DNA of 64,000 nt. It comes from Stictocephala bisonia. Taxonomy: Eukaryota > Arthropoda > Insecta > Hemiptera > Membracidae. The DNA lies in NCBI GenBank assembly GCA_035578905.1, contig JAQJVL010000058.1:2485388-2549387 (forward strand), in the 5' to 3' direction. The number at the start of each line of letters is the position of its first letter. Position 1 is the first letter of the stretch. The translations under genes were made by a program, and so were the position numbers. The notes under the pieces are model-generated. The model searched no databases and was not told the DNA's origin. It saw only the letters and a list, made by a program, of their open reading frames with translations. Below, one piece after another: positions 25,101 through 34,109 of this stretch.

Positions 25101-25686
25101 TATTATACCCTGTATTAATTATATCACTGGTATTCTGACATACCATACTCCGTCTGCTGGTTCTACTACTTATTTCTCTGTCTCCTTCATTTGTTCGTAA
25201 AGTAAGAATTAATCGAGGTTTTTGCTCTTCTCCTCTTTCTTCTTCTTCTTCAGCGTCAAAAATTTTCTTATTTATAACAATTGGTAAATTGGAACTCTCA
25301 TCTGACATATGCCCTGACAAAGATTCTGTGTTATCAACTATTTCTTCTTTGACATCAACTCCCTCTTCACTATTTTTATCATCTAAAATAGCCTTCTGTT
25401 CCAAATTATTCATTGCTGATGCTTCCGAAGAGTCCTCATTTTCATTTCCATCTTCTGAGTTTCCTGTTCCTCTATTAAATTCACTCTTCATCTCTGAGAG
25501 GATTCTTTTAATTAATAAACTATCAACTTTTTCACTGTCACTGTTAATAGAAGATACACTAGCATCGAAATCGAGGTCATGCTCTTCCAATATATTGGAA
25601 GTCATAATTGGTCAATACATAGAACCTCAGTACATGTCAAAGCTATGCTTTAGACACTTCCCACACATCTTCTGTTTGGTTCGAAT
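6978..25686 (-). CDS. G9a: G9a/EHMT histone H3K9 methyltransferase, N-terminal part (6 exons, partial)
   Basis: Gene-level entry. Exons, in transcript order: 25686-24162 (ATG at 25605), 19876-19793, 19470-19373, 10242-9982, 7942-7767 and 7187-6978. Coding pieces of 1444, 84, 98, 261, 176 and 210 nt join with matching phases throughout, giving about 757 residues with no stop. Residues about 543-688 match the EHMT cysteine-rich zinc-binding domain: LCLC, YCQA, GCCNAV, VLCDVHYERL, CCPGCGIFC, then GKFMQC, HKDC and CPHCG. EHMT enzymes mono- and dimethylate histone H3 lysine 9 in euchromatin. The ankyrin repeats and catalytic SET domain that follow in this family are not visible and should lie left of the window. 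Introns of up to 9 kb are filled with transposons. Family assignment is strong; exon ends are inferred from GT/AG signals. Confidence 0.88.
7188..9981. other. G9a introns around the cysteine-rich exons
   Basis: Apart from the exon 7942-7767 no coding signal is seen. 7285-7400 has GTGTGCGAGCGG-like text resembling an hAT end without a partner. 9765-9815 has a direct repeat of TCACTAAGAATTC. Confidence 0.45.
7767..7942 (-). CDS. G9a: G9a exon: EHMT cysteine-rich domain, second part
   Basis: The exon begins GKFMQCW in phase 0, directly continuing the previous exon, and contains HKDC and LCPHCGS. It ends KPNKK plus two bases of a Met codon before donor GTAACT. The order GKFM-C-HKDC-CPHCG follows the human G9a layout. 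Confidence 0.88.
9982..10242 (-). CDS. G9a: G9a exon: EHMT cysteine-rich domain, first part
   Basis: Exactly 87 codons in phase 0, from VGSAGLCLC to CCPGCGIFCTQ. The acceptor is TTTCAG and the donor is GTACCA. The spacing of cysteines and the block VPFLVLCDVHYERLQRH are diagnostic for the EHMT1/EHMT2 zinc-binding region that precedes the ankyrin repeats. A second open frame over the same bases is a shadow and shows no family match. Confidence 0.9.
10545..10640. mobile_element. Tigger/pogo-like terminal inverted repeat (left end)
   Basis: TA followed by CAGTAGAACCCCGGTTAACC, the classic end of Tigger/pogo elements. The partner end is at about 18280-18322 (reads CAGTAAAACCCTGGTTAAC inward, followed by TA). 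The two ends may bound one element later opened by LINE and other insertions. Confidence 0.7.
10921..11103 (+). pseudogene. Tigger/pogo-like transposase C-terminal remnant
   Basis: A 60-codon frame: SDELSNQDIVETVLQPSDN then DDGIGKVTPDDGFNALK. The acidic SDEE-IV pattern followed by an EALNAL-like motif recalls the C-terminal tail of Tigger transposases. It lies just inside the Tigger-like left end. No DDE catalytic domain is seen. The assignment rests on this short motif only. Confidence 0.4.
12100..13060. repeat. Unclassified AT-rich dispersed repeat, tandem duplication
   Basis: Two diverged copies in tandem, about 480 bp apart. Both contain GGCCTCCGTGACNGCC (12240 and 12720), a GCGAAAGTAGTTTTTC block (12356 and 12827) and ATATAATGATCGC-like strings. 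A third copy lies at about 27100-27480. No coding frame is seen. The class is unknown. Confidence 0.7.
13797..15030 (+). pseudogene. RTE-like endonuclease region (frameshifted)
   Basis: Starts MTWKCPKMLRFGTWNVRSL and continues with LQETRW, SFYAPTEEAEE and LGDANAKVG, the AP-endonuclease motifs seen in proteins often mis-annotated as craniofacial development protein 2. A one-base shift at about 14393 moves the frame. The continuation reads DIHKYTWTSPNRDTRNQIDH then GTDHSLVLVK, completing the endonuclease. A second shift follows in a run of T at about 15028. Confidence 0.85.
15048..16243 (+). pseudogene. RTE-like reverse transcriptase region (frameshifted)
   Basis: Two overlapping frames. The first holds GRDEIPAELLKKGG, PIHKKGEKEECSNFRGISLL and IFIDLQKAYDSLNRD. 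After a shift at about 15700 the second frame holds INAGVRQGDGLSPILFNLA and the catalytic FADD in VLAFADDVVIF, then FKYLGVVISREN. The frame is cut at about 16243, where minisatellite-bearing DNA starts. Confidence 0.88.
16244..16911. mobile_element. Insertion with minisatellite and tRNA-like SINE inside the RTE-like LINE
   Basis: The LINE frame stops after NRCFYACR and resumes at about 16912 with LMSSKLLSQTTKIRIY. Between them lie minisatellite units (16245-16285 and 16590-16760; quadruplex motif at 16644-16658) and a tRNA-like segment on the minus strand. This shows that the minisatellite arrived as part of, or with, a mobile insertion. Exact ends and target duplication were not resolved. 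Confidence 0.7.
16370..16495 (-). mobile_element. tRNA-derived SINE fragment
   Basis: Read on the minus strand it has an A-box-like TGGCTTAGTGG (16492-16482) and a B-box-like GATTTGAATCC (about 16446-16436), spaced as in a tRNA. Acceptor-stem pairing is poor, so it is a SINE head and not a working tRNA. Confidence 0.5.
16912..17413 (+). pseudogene. RTE-like LINE C-terminal region
   Basis: Resumes the LINE after the insertion: SPVLLYGAETWKINKKEERK, RKIYGPIFEGEWRRR, RRIRWAGHVLRRE and RRPRGRPRQKWW, the usual C-terminal motifs following the reverse transcriptase in this group. It ends at TAA 17411-17413, close to the simple-repeat tail. Confidence 0.85.
18090..18322. mobile_element. Two DNA-transposon right ends
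   Basis: Positions 18090-18175 end in a sequence that reads inward CAGGGTGGCTACTCACCGG followed by AATTC-AAG-rich text, an hAT-like pattern. Related AATTCAAGG text lies near 11430-11480. At 18280-18322 is the Tigger-like end paired with 10545. A left hAT partner was not firmly found. Confidence 0.45.
18837..18868 (-). other. Degenerate CTGAAGA...GAAAC module
   Basis: On the minus strand CTGAAGATG is followed by a short hairpin-like spacer and GGGTGAAAC. This is the general pattern of a hammerhead core without its third strand. It is single, not in a foldback. A decayed ribozyme or a SINE core is possible. Confidence 0.35.
19373..19470 (-). CDS. G9a: G9a small exon
   Basis: A 98-nt exon between acceptor GTGTTTCAG and donor GTAAGT. 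It reads DSKRCRVDTISPCQ then ADVEAEPDKPEATAISVG and ends in phase 0, matching the phase-0 start of the cysteine-rich exon at 10242. Confidence 0.75.
19793..19876 (-). CDS. G9a: G9a small exon
   Basis: An 84-nt exon bounded by acceptor TTTCCAG and donor GTAAGT. It starts with two bases that complete the Asp codon opened by the previous exon and ends with one base. The peptide reads DKPSPVPGDVCHSDNN then KRKYQPDYEDL. The phase fits both neighbours exactly. Confidence 0.75.
   Translation of the reverse strand: MISQVQYREMFVIQIITNVNINQIMKI
20846..20957. repeat. Near-perfect hairpin with 52-bp arms
   Basis: Positions 20846-20897 and 20906-20957 are reverse complements with an 8-base loop. The right arm runs straight into a LINE 3' fragment, so the left arm is an inverted duplicate of the LINE fragment's start. 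Confidence 0.9.
20900..21432 (+). mobile_element. LINE 3' fragment with TGAT-repeat tail
   Basis: Short frames match the C-terminal end of CR1-like reverse transcriptase proteins (NSLPNDLKTEGNLNIFKTK, then LKLFLLSKPSYSLDEF). The 3' end is GATGATTGATTGATTGATTG at about 21412-21431. The 5' end is truncated and has an inverted duplicate (see the hairpin). Confidence 0.75.
22434..22885 (+). pseudogene. LINE ORF2 C-terminal fragment
   Basis: Frame 22434-22802 (122 codons) reads LRILPSVALYILEVVSYA, TRAAHVYILPTHRLTFYEKQ and YAGAKFLNILPQEIK, the typical C-terminal region of Jockey/CR1-type ORF2 proteins. A TATTGTCTATTGTCTAT tail follows at about 22866. A 5'-truncated insertion. Confidence 0.75.
24162..25686 (-). 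CDS. G9a: G9a exon with 5'UTR and start codon
   Basis: A poly-T tract and AG acceptor end at 25687, so this is not the first transcribed exon; an upstream non-coding exon is expected. The ATG at 25605 has an in-frame TGA four codons upstream, which supports this start. The exon encodes residues 1-481, a disordered-looking Ser/Glu/Arg-rich region. It has acidic patches near the start (EDSSE, EEEEERGEE), many SR/RS-type basic blocks, and a basic stretch near residues 370-410 (TGKRRTKHFKGLKY, SKRGRKKN) that resembles a nuclear localisation signal. It ends in AAT G before the donor GTGAGT at 24161. Such long, poorly conserved N-termini are normal for insect G9a. Confidence 0.85.
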
Positions 25687-25899
25687 CTAAAAAAAAAAAA
25701 AAACACAGTGTATGGTATTTTATTTAACTAGTCTTAAATCTGACTGCATGATAAAATTATAACTAATTATAGTCAAGAAAATCATAACACTTAAGATTCT
25801 AAAATGATGTGAGAGGTTGCCATACTGCCCTTTCCTGGTCATGATCTACTCAAAAACAGCACAGTGAATACTTCATCAAGAAACTACTTTCTTCATCGT

Positions 25900-26131
25900 A
25901 TTTTTTTTGTATAAATGAGAGGCCGATCTCCTTCTTAACCTTACTGTGCCCATTCCTCATAGACTATTGATCTGTGCGAAGAACTTATTCAGACAGAGTA
26001 AGGGGGCAAACCAGTACAGTAGAAGGTGAATATACTTACAAATCTTCCAGTCTAGGCCGGATTTGAACCAGCGCTATCTCTAACCCAAGCTTAAAGTCCT
26101 GACCTTAGACCGCTCAGCCACCAATTCGCCC
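25900..26131 (-). mobile_element. tRNA-derived SINE
   Basis: On the minus strand the head shows A-box TGGCTGAGCGG (26120-26110) and B-box GGTTCAAATCC (26069-26059), then a non-tRNA body towards 25900. The gap between boxes is long, as in class II (Leu/Ser) tRNAs. No acceptor-stem pairing, so not a functional tRNA gene. The body end is approximate. Confidence 0.65.
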
Positions 26132-27079
26132 ATATTTCTAACACACCCAAATGCATCGGAAACAATTTAAAAAAAGTAATCACAAACACAAATTCAAATA
26201 TATTGGAGTGACAGCTAGCAGGTCAGGCTGTTCCAGTAAATGTATCTTGTCAAACGTTTCAATTTGAATTAACTCAATTTAGTATATTTATTGCTATTAA
26301 CAATTTAAAAAAACGGCATGCTAACATCAGTAACTCTAAAAAATAGAGGCAGTCAAACAATCTTTCATACATTCTCAGTTTTATTTAATTCATTCCTCTC
26401 TATTCGCACTGAGTCGTATTAGAAACAGAGTTATCCCTTTTGGTTGGTTAACCATTTCACCCCAGCAACTCGTCACAAATTCATCAACAGAATATAACGC
26501 TTTAAAGAACGAAAGGCATCTTAACGAGCTTATAATTTTTTAAGATCGTTAAGTTGTTTTGATCCCTTCAGGTAGTTATATTCCTCAAACTCAGTTTCCA
26601 ATTTTTTAGCAGCTTTGTTGTCACAGCTGACCTAGTCAAATTATTTCTCTAATTCCATCTCGCTATTTAAAGCTGGTTAGCAAGCCTGAAGCTTATGGCA
26701 TACTTCAAAATGTGGTTGTTCTGTGTTGGTAAAAATTCAAAAAGTCCCTTCCTCTGGTGCCATAATGATGATCTGCATCAAAATAAACGGAAGTACAAAG
26801 TAAATTTAAGAATAGAGGCATTATGAATGAAGGGGCAGGGTAAGTTGGACAAATCAAGCTCCCAGAAGGCATCTCTACAAAGCTCTCTGAAATTCAATTT
26901 CACTATGGTTTGAATAGCTCATTTTTTTTACATCTAAAAACCCTTTAATATCTGTATTGTTTGGAACATAGCTGCCCCACAGTCTCGGCCTATGTCAGAT
27001 GAGATGTACAAGGCCATAATAAGCTGTCTAATACATACGAAAATTGGCATTAAAATGTTCACTTGTAAACCTAACTTAA

Positions 27080-27500
27080 CAACATATTCTTCATTAACAT
27101 TCACGATTTGTGTTAAATTCGAGTGCATGTCCTCTCGGACGGTCTGCCGGCCATCCCTGCAGTGAAAATATATACAAGTTCGTTTTCTTGTTTGTTAATA
27201 GTTGGTGTATATAATGATCGCATAATAGCTAATGGCGATTCACCGCAAAAGTAGTTTTTTCGTCATATCTTGAGAATAATTGTCAAGGTCTAACAGTTTT
27301 CAAATTCGTATTCAGCATAACAATAAAAAAGGTTTGACCAGTTATTTAAAATAATAGAAATACGTAAAAAGTTGTGAAATTGAGTTTTCAAAATTGTTTG
27401 CAGAATAAAAATCATCTCTCATGAAAATATAGTCAGTGCTTGACCCCATTTCAGAAAGTTTTTAAATTTTGTTAAGAGTGGTTTTAAACTGCATGATTAC
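27080..27500. repeat. Third copy of the unclassified AT-rich repeat
   Basis: Shares with 12.7-13.08 kb the order: ATTTGTGTTAAATTCG-like start, a GTCCTCTCGGACGGTC variant of the GC-rich block, GTATATAATGATCGCATAAT, a CGCAAAAGTAGTTTTTTCG block, then the TTGACCCCATTTCAG string. Same orientation. No frame. Confidence 0.65.
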
Positions 27501-28859
27501 CCAAAAATGCCCTTACAAGTTTGAAAATGTCTTTAAAAGTGAGATATATTCAAAGCATGCATCTATTTTAAATACTGGAAATTAAAGTTGGTATACAATC
27601 ATTGACAACTGTCTAGACTACTGTATATATTTATCTCAAAGACTATTGGCAATGTAACAAATACAGATGTGATGAGACTGTTGATAGCCTTGCTTGATGT
27701 AGTAGTTACTCTCCTCAGTTTAAGGACCAATGGAACTTAAAAAATTAGGAAATATGTGACTTTTGAAGATTACAAAATACACTGAGAAAATGTTTCTTTG
27801 AGCTGCATAGTCAAATTACAGCAATTTTGTTACTGGGAGCGAGATCATTTTTATCCCTTTACTTCAAAGTCTAAATTACAGGTATCTTATTACCAATCTG
27901 GAAATTTCAAACTGTGTTTAAGAACAACTGCCACTTTGAAATGAATTTATTCAAATGACTTGGTGTCAATTTCTAGTTTCCAATTCTAAACAATTTAAAT
28001 AGGCTTGAAACTATTTAGATATTACAAACTTCTGGATGCACTTATCTTCCATTAGCGACATTATTATATCATTTTTGCTGGTGGTATTTTAGTGCACAAA
28101 CTAAAATAAAATGATTAAATGTCATTTGGTTTAAGTTTTAGTGATGGATTTGAGGACAATTTGGACATTCTGTTTATAATGTCATTAACCTATTCTTGCA
28201 GCTTCTAAAGTCATGCTGCTTCATTGCAACATACCACGTTTAAACATTTCATGTTACTTCGGGCTCAAAAAAGCCGCCAGCCTTCTTTCCAGGGAAGATA
28301 TGCAATTTTGAACTTGATTATTACTCATTTCAGATGATAGTCTTTCCCAATGAAATTACGTGCATTTGGCCACATAGGCAATAAGTTACAATTATTGAGA
28401 ATGTTGTTCCCATGGTTGTTGCAGAATTTCTTAAGAAATAACTGACATGAAGGAGGATGACTTCAAGATTTGCATTCAGAATTAACCATATTAAAACGTA
28501 TTTATTTGTTAAATTTTCAACAGTTGTTGTTTTTCAATAAAATGTCTTAAAGAGCTGGTTTTGGCAGAACAAACATTGAACAGTCTATTACTAGCATACC
28601 GTAATAATTATGCTTTGAGTAACTTTATCATTTTTTTTTTTTTTTTCTTAATGGTTTTATACAAATCAATATTTCTGCTACTTTATGGACCTCTCTCAAA
28701 AATTTAAATTTTGACAATCAGTGTGTAAAGTATAAACACTGAACTATAAACATGGAACGCTGAGTTGAGCGGAAACAAGCCGGCTACTTTGGCCGTGCCC
28801 CACTCCTTTGAAGTGCAGAATAGCTGAACTGAACCTTGAGTTTTGCAGCTGAACTGAAC

Positions 28860-29150
28860 CACCAATACCACCGTACGTGTATGGGTGGGCGGGTGGGTTA
28901 CCACTGTATGTGTATGGGTTGGTGGGTGGTTCAGTACCACTGTCATGTATGGGTGGGTCAGTACCACTGTACGTGTACGGGTGGGTAAGTACCACTGTTC
29001 GTGTATGAGTGTACGCTCATAAATGTCAGCCTCATACTGTACATGTATGAGCGGGTGGGTGAGCCAATACCATTGTACGTGTATGGGAAGTTGGAGTCAT
29101 CACCACTGTACGTGTATGGGTGGGTGGGAGGGTCATGTATAAATAAGTAT
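28860..29150 (+). repeat. G-rich minisatellite, locus 3
   Basis: About eight partly decayed units. A perfect quadruplex motif lies at 28883-28897. Followed at once by a foldback element. A few more decayed units in the opposite orientation lie at 29640-29710. Confidence 0.85.
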
Positions 29151-29204
29151 AACAAAACTCATATATAAATTTATTGCATATGATCTTAGAACTTAGGCTT
29201 AAAC

Positions 29205-29475
29205 GGCCGGTGTCATAACTAGAATCTACATTTTCTGGTGACAACCGCTTCAAGGTACTATCTACAATATTTACAAGATGACCAGACGTTTCACCCATAC
29301 TGTGATATGGCATCCTCAATGGTTTCTCTGAGACTTTGTGAGAAACCAGTCTCAGAGAAACCACTGAGGATGCCACATCACAGTATGGGTGAAACGTCTG
29401 GTCATCTTGTAAATATTGTAGATAGTACCTTGACGCGGTTGTCACCGGAAAATGTAGATTCCAGTTATTGCACAT
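29205..29475. mobile_element. Foldback element with CTGAGGA...GAAAC module
   Basis: Arms of about 125 bp (about 29218-29338 and 29347-29472) are near-perfect inverted repeats around a small loop. The plus-strand arm has CTGAGGATG (29364) and GGGTGAAACG (ending 29396). The minus-strand arm has the same module with one change. It looks like a head-to-head dimer of a short element. Confidence 0.75.
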
Positions 29476-29592
29476 GACTTTGCATTAGGCTGAACTGTGA
29501 CATGTCAATAATTTTTATAAATTAGCATGACAAATAATAAAATTTGATTAGTTTTTAGAGCTGTTTGAAGAGGAAAGTTTCTATAAATTTAC

Positions 29593-29620
29593 CAACTCTC
29601 TGCGTATAACTTTATACGCA
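29593..29620. repeat. Perfect 12-bp-arm hairpin
   Basis: TCTCTGCGTATA, loop ACTT, then its exact reverse complement. It lies between a foldback element and decayed minisatellite units. Function unknown. Confidence 0.7.
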
Positions 29621-29719
29621 GAGATTGTACAGTATAACTGACTCACCCGCCTACACATACACTTACAGTGTCACTGACTCACCAGTGTATCCATACATGT
29701 ACAGTGGCACTGCAATACC

Positions 29720-31529
29720 AATGTAAGTTTTTCTTTTGTTTTAATATGTTTACATTTCAATGTTGTGTAAGCCTATTTTCCATTGTTTTGCCGTTGTTCT
29801 TGATAGTTTTACTATTACGTCTTGTTGTATTCTTGTTATTTATATTCCTAAACTACGATGAAAGCTTTCCTAAGGATTCCTGAAAGCCTGAAACCTGAAA
29901 ACCCTTGTAAATGTTGATTCATACCATTCAACTTCCCTTTGAGTTACTAAAAGTGAAGGATTCATACCATCAGATACTTCTTGATTATGTAGTGTACATC
30001 ATGAAGAAAGTGCATTTGAAGTTGGTGGGTTGAGAAAATTATTTTGTTAAATACTGTTCCGACTTTGACTTTCCACCCCACTTGGAATTAAGTCCACCAT
30101 AAGGAAGGCAAATCATCAATAAAATAGAAGTAATTTAATTGGTTTGAATGGTGTATATTAATAACCAGCCCAACATAACAACATTTATACATTGTAGTGA
30201 TTAAATGTATATAGGCAGTGATCATTAATCCTAACTATAAAAAATTAGCCATTAAAAGTAGCCTAAATATGATTTGATGTACCAACGCAAATACATCTTA
30301 ATTTTCCAAGTAATTTAGTCCGAAATATGTTAAATATAACTATAACTGTAATAGGTGATGTTTGTCTATCATAATACAACACGACAAAATTGTTTTGTTA
30401 AAAATTATTAATTTATCTCATATTATTTTTATAATAAACTATTAAAAACTCTCAATATATATTCCTTTTACAATGTATAAAACCCTTATCATAAGCAACA
30501 GCTTAAAATGGTTAACTAGGGTTACATACCCATTAAAGTGGACGAACGCAAAGAAAAGCAAAAGATTGTCATTGTGGATTATGCTACTGTGCCGGCAGAG
30601 TCACTTCATTGGGGTAGGGAAGCCAGCGGCGGCCAGCTCGCTCCACAGTCCATGCCTTCAGCGTTCCATGTTCCAGTTCTATGGGGAACATCCATTAATT
30701 TTCAACTTAAATGATTCCTTGGTTGCTGCTGTTCTCTGGGCTACACGTTGTTGTCACAATAATTTGTAGATAGGATACAGCATTCAAGGTTCTCTCCTGA
30801 AATGGATTAGCTGCTGATATAACCGATTTTGTTAATTTGTTTGTAAGATGGATATTTCTTTTATGGATATTTGTAATTTTTTTTCATCGGTAATTTGTGG
30901 CATTTAGTCTTTAATCAATTTTCCTGCCTTGTTATTTATTAATATTGTTAGGCCTACTATTAAAACCTTTTGTTCCCAATATCCGATTTTTCAGACGTCA
31001 GAAATATCACCTAATTTATCTGACGTCCTGATTTTCGGACAGATATGCTATCTCCTAATTTATCCTGCGTTCGATTTTCGGACGTTTAGTAACAAAATTA
31101 TAAAAATTTATTACGTTATCAACTTGAAATATGTTTAAGTTGCGATGTTCAGAAAGAACTGTTTTATCACACTAGTATGTTAAAATCGCTTTATATAGAC
31201 AATCACTGTGTGCAAGCAATAACAAACGTTGATTTATGTGGCTGAGGCCTGTAAATTAAACATATTCGTCAGTCAGCTGCTCTTGCTCACAGCATCGTAC
31301 GTGTTCACTTTAAATTGAATTTTTGTAAATTAGGTATATATTCATTTTTTAATTTTGTTTCTACAAATAAATTTAAGCTTAAATGTAGTGGGATTATTTT
31401 CTTATATTGTTGAAATAGGATGAATTCTAAAAATATAATAAAATTATTTTTATTTAATTCATTGTTAAATTATTTTCCTCATGATAAATAATAATTATTT
31501 TTTATTACACTAGTTTGTAGATTAGGTTA
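29720..31529. other. Intergenic or intronic DNA with a short dispersed repeat
   Basis: 30590-30690 on the minus strand resembles 28751-28850 on the plus strand (shared ACATGGAACGCTGA and CCACTCC/GAAGTG blocks). No coding support. Confidence 0.4.
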
Positions 31530-31533
31530 TTAA

Positions 31534-32270
31534 CACGTTCAGTGCGGCGCGACGGGTATACCCGACGGGCAGTTCCCTTCGCGCAGCCTGACGTCGGGTA
31601 TACCAGTCATTAGTCCATTGCTATGTTGTTTGCTCAGTGTGAGCTCGGCTCTTATCGAGGAAGATTCTTACGCTGTCAGGCCCTTGTGAACATTGCCATT
31701 GTTGTTTGTGCGCGTCAGTCCGGAGTTCCCAAGCGTTTTTCGTTCTCCGCCAGGTGTATCTTCTTTATTAGTTTATTGTTGTGTTATTAGTGTGTTAATG
31801 TATATATTTTAGTGTATTAATATGTACATTATTAATACACTAAATGTATTAATAATGTATATTATTAATACAAAGCCAGCACTATGCGCAGCTCGCTGCT
31901 TTGACAAGTTTCATAGTGAATAAATTTTCAATAAAATGGCGGTATGTAGGGTTGTAAATATTATAAATAGTAGATTTAGGATTCTTTTAGATATTGTTTA
32001 ATAGTTGTAAATCAGAACAAATATTACAGTGAAGTGTTTTAGTGTGTTTTCAACAAAAATATTACTATCAATAACAAGATTCCTCCACGAGGGCCTGGCG
32101 ACGGGTATACCCGACGCAGATGATGACGTCATAATTTTCACCTTTGACACCTCCCAAGGGATTTCTGTCATCATATCTGGGGTGTACTGATGTCAAGTGA
32201 AGTTATTTACGTTTAAAAAATTTTAGGCCTGGGTTAAGGATTTTTAATTTAGCCCTCAGCACTCAACGTG
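31534..32270. mobile_element. piggyBac-like non-autonomous element A (737 bp)
   Basis: Flanked by TTAA on both sides (31530-31533 and 32271-32274). Ends are CACGTTCAGTGC and, inverted, CACGTTGAGTGC (11 of 12 identical). Inside each end is a palindrome CGGGTATACCCG (31553-31564 and 32102-32113), with a further partial copy at 31594-31604. No transposase frame. TTAA target choice is the hallmark of piggyBac transposases. Confidence 0.85.
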
Positions 32271-32274
32271 TTAA

Positions 32275-34100
32275 ACAATAATAAAAATTTGATCATAAAT
32301 AAATGCCTATATAAATTTCTACAAAAATTTTCAATTTCCTAATTTGGCCCTGAGATCCTGAGAGATACCCTGTCAGAAGGCCGAGTTTTTAAAGACATAC
32401 TAGGCCCTACTCATGAAATTCCTGGGAGAGAAAGGGTTTGGCCTAACTATAGGTGATATTTCTTACCATTCTGTATTATCATGTCGCCATCATTATATTA
32501 ATTTGTAAAAATTGTATTTAACGTTGATAAATAAACAACAACAAAATGATTCACTTTTCTGTTAGTTAATAATAATTAGTATTACTCTATTAAACTTACC
32601 GTTTCATAACAGTGCAGTGGCCCAGGACCCAATATTGTGTGTATTAGCTAGAGTGAGCCAATCTGAATAGACTTTGCTCAAAGTCAAAATCCTATTTTGG
32701 AATAAAAGTTTCCTACAATTCAAATTACTTTAAATTTAGTAAAACATTTCATAACTTGCACTCAACATTTCTACCCAAAACAATCAATAGTGCATTCAAA
32801 CCATAACATTGCGGACTATTCAGTGGTTTATAAATAAATACCAAGATAAACCATAAAACATTGAGCTGTCGGTATCCGTCACCGGCCTATCTTTTGTTTA
32901 ATCAAATGTGCAAAAGTATAGGAAATGATATATTATTTTCCTGAGAATTTTATTTGGCGAAAATTTGTCTAAGAATATATTTACTAACCATTAACGATCA
33001 TAGCCAATTAACCGCTCAAAAGAGATGGAAGAGACGATAACTTGATATCTCAAAAAACATAAACGATACGTGACAAAAAACATTTTGTAATACACAAAAA
33101 CACTCAGTGGCAGAGCCAACCACAGTCTAGAAGCAAAAGCAAAGCAAACCAAACTAACTCCAGAGACTGACATACAGTCCTGACCTGACAACAATTATGC
33201 TAGCGCTAGCGTTCCTAGTGGTCGTAAATCACAGCTACGGGTATCAAGAAGCTTTATTTGATTGATCAAAAAGTTGAAATATGATTATATAATTGTTTAA
33301 TATTTTTAATGAAAGCTTAGAAATGTCACAGTGACAATGAAAACACCATCTATGTCTATATATCGATACTAAAACAAGTCATACTTGGTACTAAAAAACA
33401 ATAAAAGTATTGGAGCTTTAAAACTCATCTATGCTATAACAAGGTTTTAGTAGCAACCAAGAATACGATTTATTTAGCTAGTATGAGTGTTTCTGGCAGG
33501 AAGGGGTAGTTTGTTAAATATAATCAAAATATCTTTAAAAATACAGAGTTGCTAAATAGCGTCATCATATACAATCCTCAATATAAAATCAAAGTACAAC
33601 TAAAGAAATATAGGAGGGACTGACGATGCCCTGTTATAGCTTGGCAAAGTAGAGAGAAACTAATCGACACACATTTAGCACACTACTAAATGGAACCTCT
33701 GTTTCCTTCATCTCTATTCTTTACATATAAAATAACAAATATGTGTTTTTTATTTTCTATTTATCTGGCAATACATAAAGTAGAGTTTATGAATAACTTT
33801 TTTTATTTTATCTACGCCAGTAGCATTTTTACTTTTTAATACATTCGTTGTTAGGGACTGCGGATATAATAGCATTTTTAAGTACACTTTATGAATTGAA
33901 AATATATGATGCACCGGAGGAAGTGCATTTCTTGGCTCTGCATTAGTGAGGTACAACAAATAAATTCTTTGTTCGCCTTTAAAAAAAGTCCATAAATAAA
34001 TGTTTTTATAAATATCTTCTTTTATAAAACGTTAATATGTATTATTTTTTTTAAACACAAACATTCCTTGTCTCACATGGGCCACAAGCTAAATGCCACC
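32275..34100. other. AT-rich DNA, nothing recognised
   Basis: Only short chance frames on either strand. No terminal repeats or tandem arrays found. Confidence 0.4.
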
Positions 34101-34109
34101 AATTTAGGG

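Noticed and set aside
24632..25690. Plus-strand frames opposite the G9a first coding exon
   Set aside because: Ser-rich shadows of the charged minus-strand coding sequence.
26047..26131. A tRNA gene (Leu/Ser-like)
   Set aside because: A and B boxes are present but the acceptor and anticodon stems do not pair, and a SINE body follows.
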